Assembly (NCBI GenBank): GCA_039944535.1 | Contig: JBDUYP010000004.1 | Coordinates: 186,001 to 250,000 of the forward strand | Reading direction: 5' to 3' | DNA from: JAMZMI01 sp039944535 | Lineage (GTDB): Bacteria > Bacteroidota > Bacteroidia > Cytophagales > Cyclobacteriaceae | DNA: 64,000 bases | Part shown: piece after piece, positions 9,362-17,470 of the stretch | How positions within the stretch are numbered: position 1 is the stretch's first letter | Layout: every line of letters begins with the position of its first letter | The notes under the pieces: model-generated | What the model was told of the DNA's origin: nothing | The model's input: only the letters and a program-made list of their open reading frames with translations | Databases searched by the model: none | Made by a program: the position numbers and the translations under genes

Positions 9362-9995
9362 TGAAAAACTCCACTTTTCTGAATTAGCAAATTGACTGTC
9401 AACTAATCAAAGGATTACCTATAAAAATGACAACTATATGAAGGATTAGCCCGATCATTGACAACCCAAATAGGACTAAATCCTAGAGAATCCGGTCAGG
9501 CCTGTCTACTATACCCGGGATCAAAGCAATACTGGTAAAGTACAATTCGGTTTATGGTTTATCATTGCAAACCAATATCATAATTAATCTGAAATTTGCG
9601 CTCTACTCTGGATCAACTTATTTTAGGAACGGGGCATACTTAGGTTCCATGAGAGCACACTGTGATTTCCTCAGAACATACTTAAGGCACCCGAAAGTAT
9701 AGTACCCCAAGGACACTCTCCTTTCCCGCGTGAATACTCAAAAATCCCTAAAACACACTTACTACTTTCCGTTAAATACCAAAATTAAAATGTGTCGTTA
9801 TTATTCGAGTTTCATTTCATGCTTAATATTAAAATTTTACTACTATGACGACCAAAACGCTCACAGACAAACTAGCACCTTCCCGCGTCCTCATATTCAA
9901 CAGTCGGTATGCCGAGGTAGCCGCACTGCTCGGTACTATGCGCATCTATTCCGCTTTCATTGACGAAGGAGAATCTATTTGCAACAACACTATGG
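9362..9995. other. Long intergenic stretch without a convincing gene
   Basis: Base composition is irregular and no conserved domain could be read. From ATG 9845 (after an AT-rich leader) a frame runs through about 50 residues beginning MTTKTLTDKLAPSRVLIF and enters the REP-like repeat at 9996, where it ends at 10039. This looks like either a chance ORF or the 5' stub of a gene broken by the repeat. A second short open stretch (about 33 codons, ending near 9584) reads protein-like but has no start. Confidence 0.5.
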
Positions 9996-10059
9996 CCATA
10001 CCGAGGAATGTCATCCTGAGCCTGTCGAAGGACAAATGACGAGGCATGCACAGCTAGTC
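9996..10059. repeat. Dispersed copy of the REP-like element
   Basis: This 64-bp segment matches 5236-5299 of the tandem array with about two substitutions (GGACAAATGAC instead of GGATAAATGAC, and GGCATGCA for GGCGTGCA). It contains the palindromic core GTCATCCTGAGCCTGTCGAA. It is a solitary half-unit: the second, GAGAAATCTC-type palindrome of the array is missing here. Confidence 0.9.
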
Positions 10060-10093
10060 AATAACCTTGCTAAATACAGAATAGCCACAACAT

Positions 10094-10708
10094 CTATTCT
10101 CGGAAATTTCCCTCATGGAGAAGTTGTCTTAAGCCCAGGAGCGTTTTATACGGGAGTTCTGCAATCGAATTGTTCGCTAGCCAAACCGGGATATTACCGG
10201 GTTCAGAATGAAACACGTAGGTTATTTCTGTATTCGCATCAATAGGTCGCAAAAGTATGTACCCTTTTGCCTCTTTCATTCTCACAATTTCCTTTTTCTC
10301 CGGAAGGTAATTCGGAACTCCATTTAAGGACACCTTGACCGTTCCTGATTCTAACTCTTCAATTGACATTCTGTAAACCATATCTCTATTACTGTAGGGC
10401 CATGGAAAAACAGTTTCAACATAGGTGTACTGAATTTCTGCTTCCCGTTTCAGAAGTTTAGAAGTCCGCGTGTAGCCGTACCACTCCACATATTGATTTG
10501 CATCTTTCAGCACGCTTACTATCTCATTTGTCGATGCTTCTACTGTGACAACCCCCTTGAATGCTTTGAATTCAGAGGTCTTTTCTTCTTTGGTGTAAAC
10601 CACAATTCCGTCCTGACGTTTTGCTATCTCCCAGTGTTTTTGGGAAAACGTCAGCACAGGCAAGCATACAATGAAGCTGGTAAGCAATACTAGCGCTGTT
10701 TGTTTCAT
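10094..10708 (-). CDS. Secreted START-domain (lipid-binding fold) protein
   Basis: The protein has 204 residues: a signal peptide (about 1-22, ending in LTFSQ) and a START/Bet v1-like domain over residues 25-200. Recognisable landmarks are WEIAKRQDGIVVYTKE, the central WPYSNRDMVYRM, in which NRD is the hallmark of START proteins, and the C-terminal amphipathic helix IAELPYKTLLGLRQLL that covers the lipid cavity. Bacterial periplasmic START proteins of this size are common in Bacteroidota and proteobacteria, with unknown ligands. It lies 17 bp downstream of a small membrane-protein gene and may be co-transcribed with it. Confidence 0.9.
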   Translation of the reverse strand: MKQTALVLLTSFIVCLPVLTFSQKHWEIAKRQDGIVVYTKEEKTSEFKAFKGVVTVEASTNEIVSVLKDANQYVEWYGYTRTSKLLKREAEIQYTYVETVFPWPYSNRDMVYRMSIEELESGTVKVSLNGVPNYLPEKKEIVRMKEAKGYILLRPIDANTEITYVFHSEPGNIPVWLANNSIAELPYKTLLGLRQLLHEGNFRE

Positions 10709-10725
10709 GGCTCCTCTGGCGCTAT

Positions 10726-11136
10726 TTATATGATTGCCTGTTTGGCTTTGAACAGTCTCATGAAATAATAGAGGAAAAGTGCACCAAAAATGAGATCTCC
10801 TATGATCACTATAAAAACGATAGGTCCGGCAATATCGGCCAGGTAAAATTTGAGCAATGATATGGCAAATCCCACTTTACCGATACCACCTACAATGACA
10901 ATTCCGGTATGTTTCAAAGGGTTGTAAGCAACTATGGAATAACCGATAAAATATACCAGCGTGGTACCCCAGGCGCCCTGATAGATGGCGTAGTACAGGG
11001 GATCTGTTAGCTCTCTATCGAAAAAACCATTGAAAGTGTAAGCGGTATTGAAGTATCCGAAAATAGCGCCCACTAAGTTCCAAAGGGCGGAAACGATAAA
11101 TAATATCCTGAAAAAGTAGATTTCTTTGCTTTGCAT
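10726..11136 (-). CDS. Small four-TM membrane protein
   Basis: From the favoured start (ATG at 11136) the protein has 136 residues; an upstream ATG at 11196 would add 20 residues of poor quality. It has four hydrophobic segments with a Gly-rich third one (VIVGGIGKVGFAISLL) and begins IYFFRILFIVSALWNLVGAI. No enzyme motif is present. It lies downstream of a Crp-type regulator gene on the same strand and upstream of the START-domain gene, so it may be controlled by that regulator. Function unknown. Confidence 0.72.
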   Translation of the reverse strand: MQSKEIYFFRILFIVSALWNLVGAIFGYFNTAYTFNGFFDRELTDPLYYAIYQGAWGTTLVYFIGYSIVAYNPLKHTGIVIVGGIGKVGFAISLLKFYLADIAGPIVFIVIIGDLIFGALFLYYFMRLFKAKQAII

Positions 11137-11216
11137 CACTTGCTGTTTAGTTATGATTTCTAAAGCAAAGAAGCGGAATAGAATCGCCAGATGCATTTAC
11201 ATATGTAAAGAAAACA

Positions 11217-11792
11217 TCAAGTATTGGCCAGATTCTTTCTTATTCTACTTAGCTGAGTCGGACTAATGCCCAGATAAGCTGCTATATGATACTGCGGTAT
11301 TTTCTGCTCAATGCCGGGGTATTCTTTTTGTAAAATCAAATAGCGCTTTTCGGCATCAAGAAGTGCCATTTCAATTTCCTTTTTCTCGTTGCTCAAAAAG
11401 TAATTTTCTGCAATTATTCTCCTAAGTCTCTCAATCTCAAAATTCCCTTCAGACAGGCTTTCTATTTTATGAAATGGGACTTTCCAAATCTTGCAGTCCG
11501 TGAGTGCCTGTTGTGCCACGGCATTCTTTTGTTTGCTGATAAGAGAAGCATAAGACCCAATGATTGAAGGTGCAGCAAACAAGGTTTTATTGTATTCCTT
11601 CCCATCACTATTTACATAATAAGCCCTCACAATTCCTGTCTCCAAAAAGGCAATCTCCTTTGCAAATTGACCCTTTTTTATAAAGTACTCCCCTTTTTTC
11701 AGTTCACCAAAAACGAAGAATTCGCCTATTAAACTTATCGTACGCTCGGATAGAGGGATTATATTATTGAAGAATGAAATTACGTTTTCCAA
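11217..11792 (-). CDS. Crp/Fnr-family transcriptional regulator
   Basis: The protein has 191 residues, with an N-terminal cyclic-nucleotide-binding beta-roll (about 25-115; GEYFIKKGQFAKEIAFLETG, then a degenerate phosphate cassette) and a short C-terminal helix-turn-helix with IAAYLGISPTQLSRIRK, the form usual in Bacteroidota Crp homologues. The Arg-Ala of the cAMP-binding cassette is not evident, so ligand binding may be lost or changed. It precedes a small membrane-protein gene and a START-domain gene on the same strand. The regulon is unknown. Confidence 0.9.
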   Translation of the reverse strand: MENVISFFNNIIPLSERTISLIGEFFVFGELKKGEYFIKKGQFAKEIAFLETGIVRAYYVNSDGKEYNKTLFAAPSIIGSYASLISKQKNAVAQQALTDCKIWKVPFHKIESLSEGNFEIERLRRIIAENYFLSNEKKEIEMALLDAEKRYLILQKEYPGIEQKIPQYHIAAYLGISPTQLSRIRKNLANT

Positions 11793-12016
11793 AATGTCTG
11801 ACGGTATATCATATTCAATATAAAAAAATGGATGGTACGGCCTTTGTTATCACTCACTTTTATCAATTCTATTTCTCCCCTAGTGCACCAACTATCTCAG
11901 TTGCGCATCTCGAACCCCAATTGCATAAAACATTATTGCGATCTGCTTAAGACAAGTGGCTATGAACGACTGAGAGTTATCTCATATCGCAAATAGAATT
12001 CTATAATCCTACTTAA

Positions 12017-13000
12017 TCAGAAATACTCCTCTCTGGCAACTAAATAAGCCAGGTATAAAAAATAAAAGGTAACAAAAGCGAACCCTTCGAGGCGACTCAC
12101 CATGGGTTTTTTACCGTTGATAACAGCAAGAATTAGCAAGATACTTGAGAAAATAAGCATCAGGATGTCCTCATTGCTAATGACATTAAAGGGAAGTGAT
12201 TTGATTGTTGCGCTCAGTCCCAGTATCCAGAAGAGGTTAAATATATTGGATCCGATCACATTGCCTATAGCCATATCTGCCTTATTCTTTCGGGCAGCCA
12301 CCACGGATGTGACCAGTTCCGGTAAAGACGTACCAACGGCGACTATGGTCAAGCCGATAAAAGCCTCGCTTAACCCCAGACTGACAGCCATACTCACCGC
12401 TCCATCTACGATCCATTTACCTCCTAAAAATAGCGCTATAGCTCCTCCACTTACATAGAGCACCGACCTGGTTGCAGTCATGATTTTAATACTTTCTAAA
12501 TCATCAAATTGAGCATCATTGCCATTATTTTCTTTGGACATCACAAAAATATACGTCATGAAGAGTCCGAAAAACAGTATCAAGATCATGCCGTCATACC
12601 TACTGATAGACAGTTCATGCGTTGGCATAAACAGGTTGGCGTTGGCCAGAAACCCAACCAGACAAATAGCAAGAATGGAGATTGGTATTTCAGTGAAATA
12701 TATACTTCGCTGAATGGGCAGTGGCCTCACCATAGCAGAAATCCCCAGTATCAGGAGAATGTTAGAAACATTGCTTCCAAAGATATTTCCAATGGCCAGC
12801 TCTGCACTGCCCTGAACACTGGAAAGAACATTCACGATCAGCTCTGGCATGCTCGTGCCAAAAGATACTATGGTAAGCCCAATAACCAGTTCGGAAATAG
12901 CATACCTCTTGGCAATGGAAGATGCTCCCTCTACCAGAATGTCTGCTCCTTTGATTAGCAAAACAAACCCTACAATAAACAAAACATAGGTAACAATCAT
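12017..13000 (-). CDS. Calcium/sodium antiporter (CaCA superfamily, YrbG-like)
   Basis: The protein has 327 residues and about ten TM segments as two inverted halves. The alpha-repeats are explicit: GLTIVSFGTSMPE (41-53) and GLTIVAVGTSLPE (about 217-229), each followed by AIGNIFGSNVSN or AIGNVIGSNIFN, carrying the Glu, Thr and Ser that coordinate Ca2+/Na+ in this family. It catalyses exchange of cytoplasmic Ca2+ for external Na+ (or K+/H+) at the inner membrane. It is the last gene of a likely four-gene operon, 67 bp after the PII-like gene, which suggests that cation balance is the shared theme. Confidence 0.93.
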   Translation of the reverse strand: MIVTYVLFIVGFVLLIKGADILVEGASSIAKRYAISELVIGLTIVSFGTSMPELIVNVLSSVQGSAELAIGNIFGSNVSNILLILGISAMVRPLPIQRSIYFTEIPISILAICLVGFLANANLFMPTHELSISRYDGMILILFFGLFMTYIFVMSKENNGNDAQFDDLESIKIMTATRSVLYVSGGAIALFLGGKWIVDGAVSMAVSLGLSEAFIGLTIVAVGTSLPELVTSVVAARKNKADMAIGNVIGSNIFNLFWILGLSATIKSLPFNVISNEDILMLIFSSILLILAVINGKKPMVSRLEGFAFVTFYFLYLAYLVAREEYF

Positions 13001-13067
13001 ATTTAGAACTTAGAAGATTAATTAAAATCGATAACAGGAGGTTTCAGGTATTTAGGTTTTACCCTCG

Positions 13068-14222
13068 CTATCCTACAGTGACCTGAATTCGGTTTTCCTC
13101 AGCATCCAGCCTTTCGCATACCTCGAGTAAATTGCCTATGACTTCACTTTTGATATGGTCAGGTACGCTCATTTCACTGATCACAAAACCTGAGAGCATT
13201 TCTCCTTTATCATCCGGATTCATCCTGGAAATTTGAGAAGTAACAGCCCCAATTGCTCCAGCATTAACCCAGGCCTTTCGTAACTCCTCCACAGCATCCT
13301 CCCTGGAAACAATAGAGATTTTACAATTATCTGGAAGAAAGGCCCTATTCGGATTATGATCTATCTCCGCATCCAGGCGCTTTCTCCAATCCGTACTTTG
13401 CTTTAGGGTATCAATGGCTGCAATGATCTGATCGATAGAAGCAGCGTGACTCTGTTTGCCTATCTTCAAGCGAGTGTCGAGTAATCCTATCGATACAGGA
13501 GTTTGGTACATATATCCTCTACCAGGACGGTTTAGTTGAGATTCTTCTACCAGAAGTTTGATAATGCTTTCTGAATCTTGCCGGGGGATTAGTAAATGCA
13601 CCAGCTCCTTGTCGGGTGAAATAGTAATCCTAATCAAACCCAGTTGGTCACGAATATCATTCCCAGCCCCATAGGTTATCAGGGGCACACAGACGCCTAA
13701 ATCCAACGCTGCTTTAGCCAGTCTTTCTCCTGACTCATGCCCAGACAAAACACACGTCACATAGGACAAGTCTGTCAGGAAGTGCGTGTGATCGGCCTTT
13801 TTAGCGAATTTATGTTGACGTACGGCTCCAAATGAGGGTTCTTGGCAACTATACTCAATTATGTCCTGGCAGAAAATACTCCCTCTGCCGGGGAGGTAAA
13901 GCTCCACTTCAGCCACGATCGATTCAATCACCTTTTCGGCCAATGTCTTTGGAACATTCAAACGGATTATGCTACTCTGATTACTTCGCAATTTCGCTCC
14001 ATTCGTCACCCCTAAACCTCGTGGTTTAACGAACTCTCTGAGTGTCCTGCCTGTTTCTAAATATGCCTCCAACCCCAGGCTACAAAGGTGGCTCAAGGCC
14101 TTTTTGCTAAAGTCCTGATTGATGATACATGTGATATGACTTACTTCTTGAGTTTTATGCCCCCCTTTTTCGGAAAGAGGTTGACTTTTATTTATGGTAA
14201 TATCAGTCATCTGAATTTTCAT
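13068..14222 (-). CDS. Triple PII-like domain protein linked to a DUF1538 transporter
   Basis: The protein has 384 residues. It reads as three ferredoxin-like PII units: about 28-125, 153-247 and 299-384. Units 1 and 2 each end with the same motif in the same place (YLPGRGSIFCQDI at 110 and NRPGRGYMYQTPV at 232), after a beta-strand that starts SSIIRLNVP or LGLIRITISP. The open middle loops replace the T-loop (VKPRGLGVTNG and ITYGAGNDIRDQ). PII proteins sense ATP/ADP, 2-oxoglutarate or related small molecules and bind transporters. The gene overlaps the DUF1538 gene by 20 bases (8 if the ATG at 14210 is used), so the two products are probably made together. Control of the DUF1538 protein is inference. 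Confidence 0.82.
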   Translation of the reverse strand: MKIQMTDITINKSQPLSEKGGHKTQEVSHITCIINQDFSKKALSHLCSLGLEAYLETGRTLREFVKPRGLGVTNGAKLRSNQSSIIRLNVPKTLAEKVIESIVAEVELYLPGRGSIFCQDIIEYSCQEPSFGAVRQHKFAKKADHTHFLTDLSYVTCVLSGHESGERLAKAALDLGVCVPLITYGAGNDIRDQLGLIRITISPDKELVHLLIPRQDSESIIKLLVEESQLNRPGRGYMYQTPVSIGLLDTRLKIGKQSHAASIDQIIAAIDTLKQSTDWRKRLDAEIDHNPNRAFLPDNCKISIVSREDAVEELRKAWVNAGAIGAVTSQISRMNPDDKGEMLSGFVISEMSVPDHIKSEVIGNLLEVCERLDAEENRIQVTVG

Positions 14223-16269
14223 TTAATGTTTGAGATTGTCGGTACCTGGCATATAGTCCGTAGGATAGCACAGTGATAATTGGAAATGTTGAAGCCATGG
14301 CCAAAATGCCAAAACCATCTGATATGTTGAGTTCCCCACCAATGCCCAGCCCCATGGCGAGCACCAATGGCACGGTCACAGGCCCGGTTGTCACCCCACC
14401 ACTATCCCAGGCGATAGCTGTAAATTCTTCTTCACTAAAGAATGTTAGAATGATCAGTAAGGTGTATGCGGGGATGATCAACCAGATAAGAGGCCAATCG
14501 AAGAGGATACGACTAAGTCCTAAACATATGCCCAATCCCACGCCTATGGAGACAATCTGCACTATTTTGGTTCGCTTCAGCGCACCCACGGTAATGCTCT
14601 CTACAGTCATACCCAGGGCATTTAATGCCGGTTCGGCCAGCGTGGCGCCATAGCCCATTCCAAAAGCAAATACTATGATCAGAGCAAACCCTAAAAAGAT
14701 ATACCGTTTGCTGAAGAGTGGCTGCTCAGTTAGCATATGTGTATATCGACGTTCTTTTACATCATGGAGTCGCGGGTGATAAGGTATCGCACGCATTTCA
14801 TCATGATCATACACATGGTTGTAGATATTAAAGAACGTCTTTTGCTCCCCATTTACCGCTACAGCCTTGTACAAGTGTGTGGAATCAAAGTCATGGATCA
14901 CCACGCGACCAATGAACTTCTCTTCGCTGGCAAATGCCTTGGGGACATGCTTGCCCACTTCCGTACCAAGGGAACCAAGCCCCAATCGTATGCCAGAGGT
15001 CAACAGGATCATTCCGATCAGAGTAAACCCTATCCCAAGAGCTACTTCGTCATTGTAGCGCAATCGTTCTTTGAGGAAAAAAAGAAGAACCAATAGTAGC
15101 AGTAATGTCAATGGAATGACCGCCTGTATTCCTGCCAAACTTTCCTCCTTCAAGGTTTGGCTCACTTTCGTTAGCTGAGCTACACCGACATCTTCGAGAC
15201 TGGCTTCCACCAGCAAATGACGCTCCTCTTCGGAAGCGTGTTCAATGATCCATGAGGCAAACGTCATATCGCCCAGATATTTCTGTCGCATTACCGGATC
15301 ACTTTCCAGAGAAAGCAACGCCTGTTCGTAGGCTGACTTATCTCCAAAATGTGCAATACGCCCCGCTTCTGTACCATGTGTAAACAAGTGCCATTCCAGC
15401 TCATTATCATCCAAAAACACTTTGTCAGCTACAGATTTACCCTCTGGCGAAAAAAAGTAAGTTTCCGTTGTAGGCTTTGGTGCGCTCGCATTGAGATATA
15501 TACCAAGGCCAAGAACTGCCAAAATTGGAAATGCAGACGCCAAAAGAATAATGCCGAATCCTCCCCCCGAGCTCCCACCCTTGTTGGACGCCTTGGAAAC
15601 CCCAATTCCAAGAGCCAAAACAAGTGGTACGGTCACCGCTCCGGTTGTCACGGCTCCACAGTCCCACGCAAGCCCTATGATCTTGCTCAAGTTCGGGTCA
15701 TTGGAAGCATACAGCGACAGTCCCAGTAGCAAAGGAACTATGATGTAAATGAAGGGTTTGATGGACCAATTGAAATAGAAGCGGCACATGCCCAACGCCA
15801 CTGCAACGCCAACCCCCACACCTACGGAAATAACCAGAAGTTCGCTATGGTGCTCCAGTAGCATAAATAGCAGTGGGCTATCCCACGCGGTAATGGTCGA
15901 TCCTGCCATACGCAATGCGCTTATAGCGGGCTCAGCAAAGGTGGCTCCAAAACCGAGTATAAAGCCAAAAGCTGATATTACGACAATGCCCACTTTTAGC
16001 GGAAGCTTAACACCTACACGTTCGCCAATGGGCATGAGACCCAATACCAGCCCTTCCAGAAAAAAGGCCAAGCCGAAAATAACCAATGCCAGTCCTCCCG
16101 CTGTACCGAGGGCATTTTCCAGCGGTACACGCAGGATAACAACCTGAAAAAGAATCAGATAGATGATGATAAATGCAATGGATTTGGCTTGTTCTACGAT
16201 CCTGGTTTTGGCATATCCATAGATCATTCGAATGGCATCTTTTGGTGAAATTTTTATCTGTTTAATCAT
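14203..16269 (-). CDS. Duplicated DUF1538 multi-spanning membrane protein (putative transporter)
   Basis: The protein has 688 residues with two DUF1538 halves of about 260 residues, joined by a central section that holds a soluble region (about 275-360), two to three TMs and a second soluble region. The halves repeat the same motifs: FGATFAEPAISAL / YGATLAEPALNAL, LAWDCGAVTTGAVTVPLVLA / IAWDSGGVTTGPVTVPLVLA, and GFGIILLASAFPI / GFGILAMASTFPI. Conserved Glu, Asp and Gly in broken hydrophobic stretches look like an ion-transport path. No DUF1538 protein has a firmly assigned function to my knowledge. The neighbours (PII-like protein, Ca2+/Na+ antiporter, K+/H+-type antiporter) suggest a regulated cation or small-solute transporter. 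Confidence 0.88.
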   Translation of the reverse strand: MIKQIKISPKDAIRMIYGYAKTRIVEQAKSIAFIIIYLILFQVVILRVPLENALGTAGGLALVIFGLAFFLEGLVLGLMPIGERVGVKLPLKVGIVVISAFGFILGFGATFAEPAISALRMAGSTITAWDSPLLFMLLEHHSELLVISVGVGVGVAVALGMCRFYFNWSIKPFIYIIVPLLLGLSLYASNDPNLSKIIGLAWDCGAVTTGAVTVPLVLALGIGVSKASNKGGSSGGGFGIILLASAFPILAVLGLGIYLNASAPKPTTETYFFSPEGKSVADKVFLDDNELEWHLFTHGTEAGRIAHFGDKSAYEQALLSLESDPVMRQKYLGDMTFASWIIEHASEEERHLLVEASLEDVGVAQLTKVSQTLKEESLAGIQAVIPLTLLLLLVLLFFLKERLRYNDEVALGIGFTLIGMILLTSGIRLGLGSLGTEVGKHVPKAFASEEKFIGRVVIHDFDSTHLYKAVAVNGEQKTFFNIYNHVYDHDEMRAIPYHPRLHDVKERRYTHMLTEQPLFSKRYIFLGFALIIVFAFGMGYGATLAEPALNALGMTVESITVGALKRTKIVQIVSIGVGLGICLGLSRILFDWPLIWLIIPAYTLLIILTFFSEEEFTAIAWDSGGVTTGPVTVPLVLAMGLGIGGELNISDGFGILAMASTFPIITVLSYGLYARYRQSQTLNENSDD

Positions 16270-16314
16270 TAAGTGGTTTTTTAGATGACGTAAGCGATTT
16301 CATATGAGTGGGTG

Positions 16315-16863
16315 TTAGCTCGCGTAATAAGCTTTATAAATCTTTCCTTTAATAAAGAAGAGCACGCCGAGCAAGGTCAAAATCACTCCTACTACATTGG
16401 TGATTGTGGTGAAAATCCCTAGAAATAATACGAGCATACCCGAAAGCAGCATTCCTTCAGAGTATGATACCAGCTCCATAGTCGGGAGGTGCTCTATGTC
16501 TCGACTGTATTTGAACAATTCTTTATCAATATGAATCTGCGCTACGATAAGCCATGCAATCGCCAGTTTGGTGATAAATAAACCTATATTGTTGATGAGT
16601 GGATGATGAAATGTATCCAGAGGGAGAAACAAAAAGTACAGGTCAGGTGCAACACCATAAATGATGACCATAATCCCAAAAAGTGAAAATATTATCCAGA
16701 AAACTACGCCTACGCGCTTGATGCGCTTATAGTTGACCAGCTTATCTGGAGATGGATATGAACGAAGTTTCAGCCTCTTTCGAAACTGTCCCCAAAAAAC
16801 TAGAATGGCCATAGCAACGACCATGCAGGACATGAGATAGATTTGCAACAGTGGATCAGTCAT
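16315..16863 (-). CDS. Membrane protein at the head of the DUF1538 operon
   Basis: The protein has 182 residues and five likely TM segments: about 8-24, 50-70, 90-108 and a pair at 134-170. A basic cytoplasmic loop, QFRKRLKLRSYPSPDKLVNYKRIKR, follows TM1. No known family was recognised. It lies 45 bp upstream of the DUF1538 gene on the same strand and is probably the first gene of that operon. It might be an accessory subunit of the putative transporter; this is inference from position. Confidence 0.75.
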   Translation of the reverse strand: MTDPLLQIYLMSCMVVAMAILVFWGQFRKRLKLRSYPSPDKLVNYKRIKRVGVVFWIIFSLFGIMVIIYGVAPDLYFLFLPLDTFHHPLINNIGLFITKLAIAWLIVAQIHIDKELFKYSRDIEHLPTMELVSYSEGMLLSGMLVLFLGIFTTITNVVGVILTLLGVLFFIKGKIYKAYYAS

Positions 16864-17014
16864 GATTTCTGTTTATGTAACCTTCAAAAAGGTTCTGATA
16901 AATGAATGAAATTATTCGAGGTTTAACGCATGGTTAAAACCGACTTAGGCTAATGGAATACGCCCAATAAGTAATGCCAGAACAATTATCCCGGCTGAAG
17001 TAGCATGACTGATA

Positions 17015-17380
17015 TTATGAGAAGTGATGATGAGGGTATATCATTTCCCTCATTGTACAGTTGCGTATATAGGCTGTTTCATCCGTACCATCGGACATGC
17101 CATTCGCAAGACCTTCCAACACAGATGGATAAAAAACAACAGTTTCCCATTCTGAAAGGACCATGCATGATCTGAAATAGGCTCTTTCTGCTCTGTTGGA
17201 TTCTTTACTATTGTGAGACGCAATGAACAGGTCTGTATTTATATCCGGGGAGTAAGATATAATTTCACTGTTTGGTTTGATCAGTTCCTGTACTTGATCT
17301 GCATAAATATCTCCATGGGTGCCATACACCACATTGGCAGATATTAACAGAAAAAGAAACCGGGTAATCCAAACGCGCAT
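17015..17380 (-). CDS. Small secreted hypothetical protein
   Basis: The start is set at the internal methionine (base 17380), which gives a normal signal peptide (MRVWITRFLFLLISANVVYG); the frame is open to an ATG at 17431. The mature part has about 100 residues with two cysteines (FRSCMVL and RNCTMRE) that could pair in the periplasm, and it ends in a His-rich tail, YPHHHFS. No known domain. It lies between the DUF1538 operon and the divergent antiporter gene. Function unknown; coding status is moderately supported. Confidence 0.5.
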   Translation of the reverse strand: MRVWITRFLFLLISANVVYGTHGDIYADQVQELIKPNSEIISYSPDINTDLFIASHNSKESNRAERAYFRSCMVLSEWETVVFYPSVLEGLANGMSDGTDETAYIRNCTMREMIYPHHHFS

Positions 17381-17470
17381 CAGACAAATATAATAAAGTT
17401 GCCAAATTACATAATTCCTCACAATCAACAATCATAACTAATATTGCGGTTTGGTGACTGATCGACTTAT

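Noticed and set aside
9730..10245. Overlapping short frames in the 9.7-10.2 kb interval
   Set aside because: They use different frames of an irregular intergenic stretch and the REP copy. Only the ATG 9845 frame is mentioned, as a possible broken gene.
12509..12958. 149-codon plus-strand frame inside the Ca2+/Na+ antiporter gene
   Set aside because: The opposite strand encodes both conserved alpha-repeats; the plus frame has no domain.
15429..15748. Several frames opposite to the DUF1538 gene, up to about 126 codons
   Set aside because: The minus-strand frame shows clear duplicated motifs and TM pattern; the others are shadows with skewed composition.
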